From NCBI GenBank assembly GCA_029216955.1, contig JANAVB010015600.1, positions 41,165,211 through 41,229,210 on the forward strand: a DNA stretch of 64,000 nt. Direction: 5' to 3'. A program made the translations under genes and the position numbers. Positions 61,704 through 64,000 of the stretch are shown piece after piece; positions within the stretch are counted from its first letter, which is position 1, and each line of letters opens with the position of its first letter. This stretch comes from Iris pallida (lineage: Eukaryota; Streptophyta; Magnoliopsida; Asparagales; Iridaceae). The notes under the pieces are model-generated. The model had not been told where the DNA came from. It worked only from the letters and a program-made list of their open reading frames with translations, and did not search any database.

Positions 61704-62980
61704 CTAGTCTTCGTCCGGAATCGGAATAGCCTCTGCTTCTTCCTCTGACATAAGGTAAACTCGTCCCTCTGGCTGTGGAAGTCCCGAAGATCCAGCTGCT
61801 GTATGAGCAATGGTGCACTCCCTAGCCTGATGATCAGCTGCACCACAGATAAGGCACTGTCCAAGTCTCTTCCTACACACCTGCCAGGTATGGCCCACTT
61901 TTTGACAAAATCCACAAGGCTACTGAACTGGTCGTTGATGCTGCTGAGTCCTCTGAGGAGGTTGGGATGTGAAGGTCTTCATCTGCCGGGTATTGGGACG
62001 TTTGGGTGGTCCCGAGTGGCTACCTCCTCCACTGATGTCACGATCTCTCTTGGGTGGAAGGCTCAGATCAATCTCTAATCTCTGAGCAATGGCGACCATC
62101 CCAGCATAAGTAGTCGCTCCATTAGCCGTGACTAAGTAATGAAGCTCATGGCTCAAACCCTGCCTGAATCTCGTGGCTCTCACGACTGGATCTCTGGCTC
62201 TACCCTCTGCAAACCGACTAAGTCGTCCGAACTCTGCCGCGTACTCATCAACCGAGCGAGTCCCCTGCTCAAGAGTCTAAAACTGGCGCTCCAAAGCCTC
62301 TCTCGCCACAGCCGGGAAAAACTTCTCTTTGAAGATTTCCACAAATTGCTCCAAAGTCAATCCAGGTACTGCGAGCTGAGGCTCACTCCTAAACCAGGTA
62401 TGTGCCAGATCATGCTTCTGTATGCCGGCTGCCTCCACCTGTAGGTCCTCTGAAAGCCTAGATTGTCTCATCACCCTCTCTATATCCTCTAGCCACTCAT
62501 CGGCGTAGAGTATACCCTTGTCCCAAGGAACTCTCTAGGTGCCATCCTTTTAAAGTCTAGGATAGAACCCTCTCTCTGATGGTGGGTGGGAGTAGTCTGA
62601 GTATAAGTAGGAGAAGCATGAGTATAGATGGGAGGCGGAATGAAAGAAATAGGCTCAGGCTGAACAAAAGTGGTGGTCGTAGGCTGTACGGGAGCTTGGG
62701 TGGGTAGTGGTGGAACATGTGATGGATGTGGAGCGTATGGCGGATGTGGGATGTATGATAGGGTCGGTATGGTAGTCGGTGGAGGTAGAATATGAGATGT
62801 AGGTGGAGCAGTAGTCTGGGGAAGTGGAGGTGGTGGTGGTAGGATTGGGCTAACTAATCTCTCAATACCCTCCCGCAAAATAGTGGTCTGCTCCCTCTGA
62901 GCATCCAACAGACTCTGGGTCTGGGCTCTCTGGGCCTCCAATAGTCCATGGACTAGCTCATGCATCTGGGTGCCCCTCAT
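61704..62980 (-). pseudogene. gag: Broken gag of the second Gag-only retrotransposon
   Basis: The frame from 62980 starts MRGTQMHELVHGLLEAQRAQ, has a Pro/Thr-rich stretch and reaches KRMAPREFLGT. It then shifts by one base near 62519 into ILYADEWLEDIERVMRQSRL. The gag core continues (FVEIFKEKFFPAVAREALER, SVDEYAAEFGRLSRF, RFRQGLSHELHYLVT) with TAG at 62277-62279, then a second TAG at 61920-61922 just before the zinc knuckle CGFCQKVGHTWQVC and the second cluster CLICGAADHQAREC. It ends at 61704. It is homologous to the gag at 3028-4523 but clearly diverged. No pol is present. It would package its own RNA only with enzymes supplied by another element. Confidence 0.85.
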
Positions 62981-63088
62981 GGAACTAATAGAATGTCGTG
63001 AAGAAGCTCTCGCGACGGTCCTATGCTGTGATGAGTTTCCTATTTTTGCAGGCTTCCAATGGCACTATAATCCTAAGTACCATTAGAT

Positions 63089-63117
63089 AGAGACCAGCAT
63101 GGGCCACCACAAAAACA
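63089..63117 (-). other. Primer-binding-site-like block of the second Gag-only element
   Basis: On the minus strand the LTR end GTGACA is followed by TGTTTTTGTGGTGGCCCATG and CTGGTCTC. The TGGTGGCCCATGC core is shared with the first element (4741-4764). Confidence 0.5.
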
Positions 63118-64000
63118 TGTCACACCCCGCTCCCGAATAATCGGGTACAGGCCGATGCATGCCCGACCTACACTATCGTTGACAGCGGTAGTGAGCCGTC
63201 TAGTCATCAATAACAAGAGTAATCTCATCACAGCATCTAATCTCGGAATCTATACTAACCATCACAGCAATCCACTATACAATTATTACAACTTATACAA
63301 GAATGTCCGGGTACAAAGTCGGTAAAAGATAAATGCTACAATAACAACATATAATCAAATACACTCAACAATCTCCTATACATGAACTAGATATCTCAAT
63401 GTCAAGTGAGCTCCAATGCCAGTCATGATAATCTAAAGATCCATATCACCGGTAATCAACGATCCAGTCAGGAAAGGAGCAAAGCACAATGTAACTCAAT
63501 AGAACTCACCATGAAGATCAATGGAACAGTATATCAAAATATAACTGAAAGACAGAAAACAAGATGAGTATAAAATATGCACTAGCTATATGTACATGTG
63601 CAATTGGACGTTATCAACATATGGAGACTAATATGTAATCAGGCATATAAAATTATCAGTCAATCAATAATCAGGTATGTCTGACGATAATGCTATCAGT
63701 CATGCAATATTCCGACGACAATGCTATCAGTCACGCACGAAATGGATATCAGGCATACAGAGTATGCTATCAGGCAATATTTGTCCAATATTAGTCCATC
63801 ATATGTCTCTAGAATGTCCCCCACCCGACACGAGAAACAATGCAATCAATTGGGAACAAGTACAAATAATGAAACAAGATAATGTGTGTGCAATGCATGC
63901 AATGATGGTAATACTGAGTACATGTACTTGCCTCTTTTTCGGTGTCTTGTCCAAGTCTTCTAAATCACCTAAAATAGGAAAAATAGAATTTAGAATAATA
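63118..64000 (-). repeat. 5' LTR (partial) of the second Gag-only element
   Basis: It matches 48374-49265 with scattered substitutions and two small deletions (near 63650 and 63705). The window ends inside the LTR. Confidence 0.9.

Larger units (their letters stand above)
48374..64000 (-). mobile_element. Second Gag-only long-LTR retrotransposon (Tekay-like), right end outside window
   Basis: The left LTR begins TGTCACGCCCCGCTC at 48374 and the right LTR begins TGTCACACCCCGCTC at 63118. The two agree closely over the shared 880-1070 bp. The left LTR is split by CACTA-B; removing 49444-59434 gives an LTR of about 2,595 bp ending GGAGTTACA at 60959. The internal region (60960-63117) is only about 2.16 kb and holds one broken gag on the minus strand. 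It interrupts the MULE remnant. The sequence before it is AGTCA; the TSD cannot be verified. Confidence 0.85.

Overview
The window looks like plant (angiosperm) repeat-rich intergenic DNA. I see no intact host gene and no tRNA or rRNA. Nearly everything can be assigned to transposable elements nested in one another, and element edges can often be fixed to the base by target-site duplications (TSDs). The plant origin rests on Ty3/gypsy elements of the Tekay (Del) and Tat lineages, CACTA transposons with TNP2-type transposase, a MuDR-type MULE, a Tourist-like MITE, and captured fragments of a plant pectin acetylesterase and a vacuolar ATPase subunit A gene. The species cannot be named from this sequence.

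Layout, left to right. (1) 1-9289: a minus-strand LTR retrotransposon with very long LTRs (4,525 bp for the complete one) and an internal region of about 2.1 kb that encodes only a broken Gag. It sits inside (2) a plus-strand CACTA transposon whose 3' part (TNP2 and TNPA-like remnants, subterminal repeats, TIR) runs to 12195. (3) 12250-16416: a solo LTR. (4) 16650-43942: a 27-kb Tat-lineage element with TSD CATGC on both sides. It carries 5' LTR, PBS, an upstream ORF, gag, protease, RT, two RNases H and integrase. Between pol and the 3' LTR it has an antisense gene with a plant mobile domain, a candidate TATA box and introns. This element was invaded by a CACTA-like block (19199 to about 26430) carrying exons and introns of two plant genes, and by a solo LTR (29926-32973, TSD CTTAC). 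(5) 43948-48373: an inverted-repeat flank matching the left flank of the Tat element, a possible LTR edge, a MITE (45125-45435, TSD TTA), GGCGCC palindromes and a decayed MULE transposase. (6) 48374 to the window end: a second Gag-only retrotransposon on the minus strand. Its left LTR is split by a 10-kb non-autonomous CACTA element (49444-59431, TSD GCC), which is itself split by a solo LTR (50745-55702, TSD GTTGT).

How the parts relate. The two Gag-only elements have no pol and would depend on enzymes from an autonomous Tekay relative. CACTA-B lacks transposase and shares terminal and subterminal sequence with the transposase-bearing CACTA-A, so they look like a non-autonomous/autonomous pair. 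The Tat element keeps its RT and RNase H catalytic motifs but has several stop codons and frameshifts. Most of the stops fit cytosine-deamination decay of methylated DNA.

The most notable items are the antisense plant-mobile-domain gene inside the Tat element, the 27-bp ATGCGGC minisatellite that recurs in its LTRs, in its upstream ORF (as a variant) and in the antisense intron, the two-gene capture block, the pair of Gag-only long-LTR elements with a shared non-Met primer-site-like block, and the GGCGCC palindrome units next to the MULE. All element assignments come from reading motifs; no database search was run.
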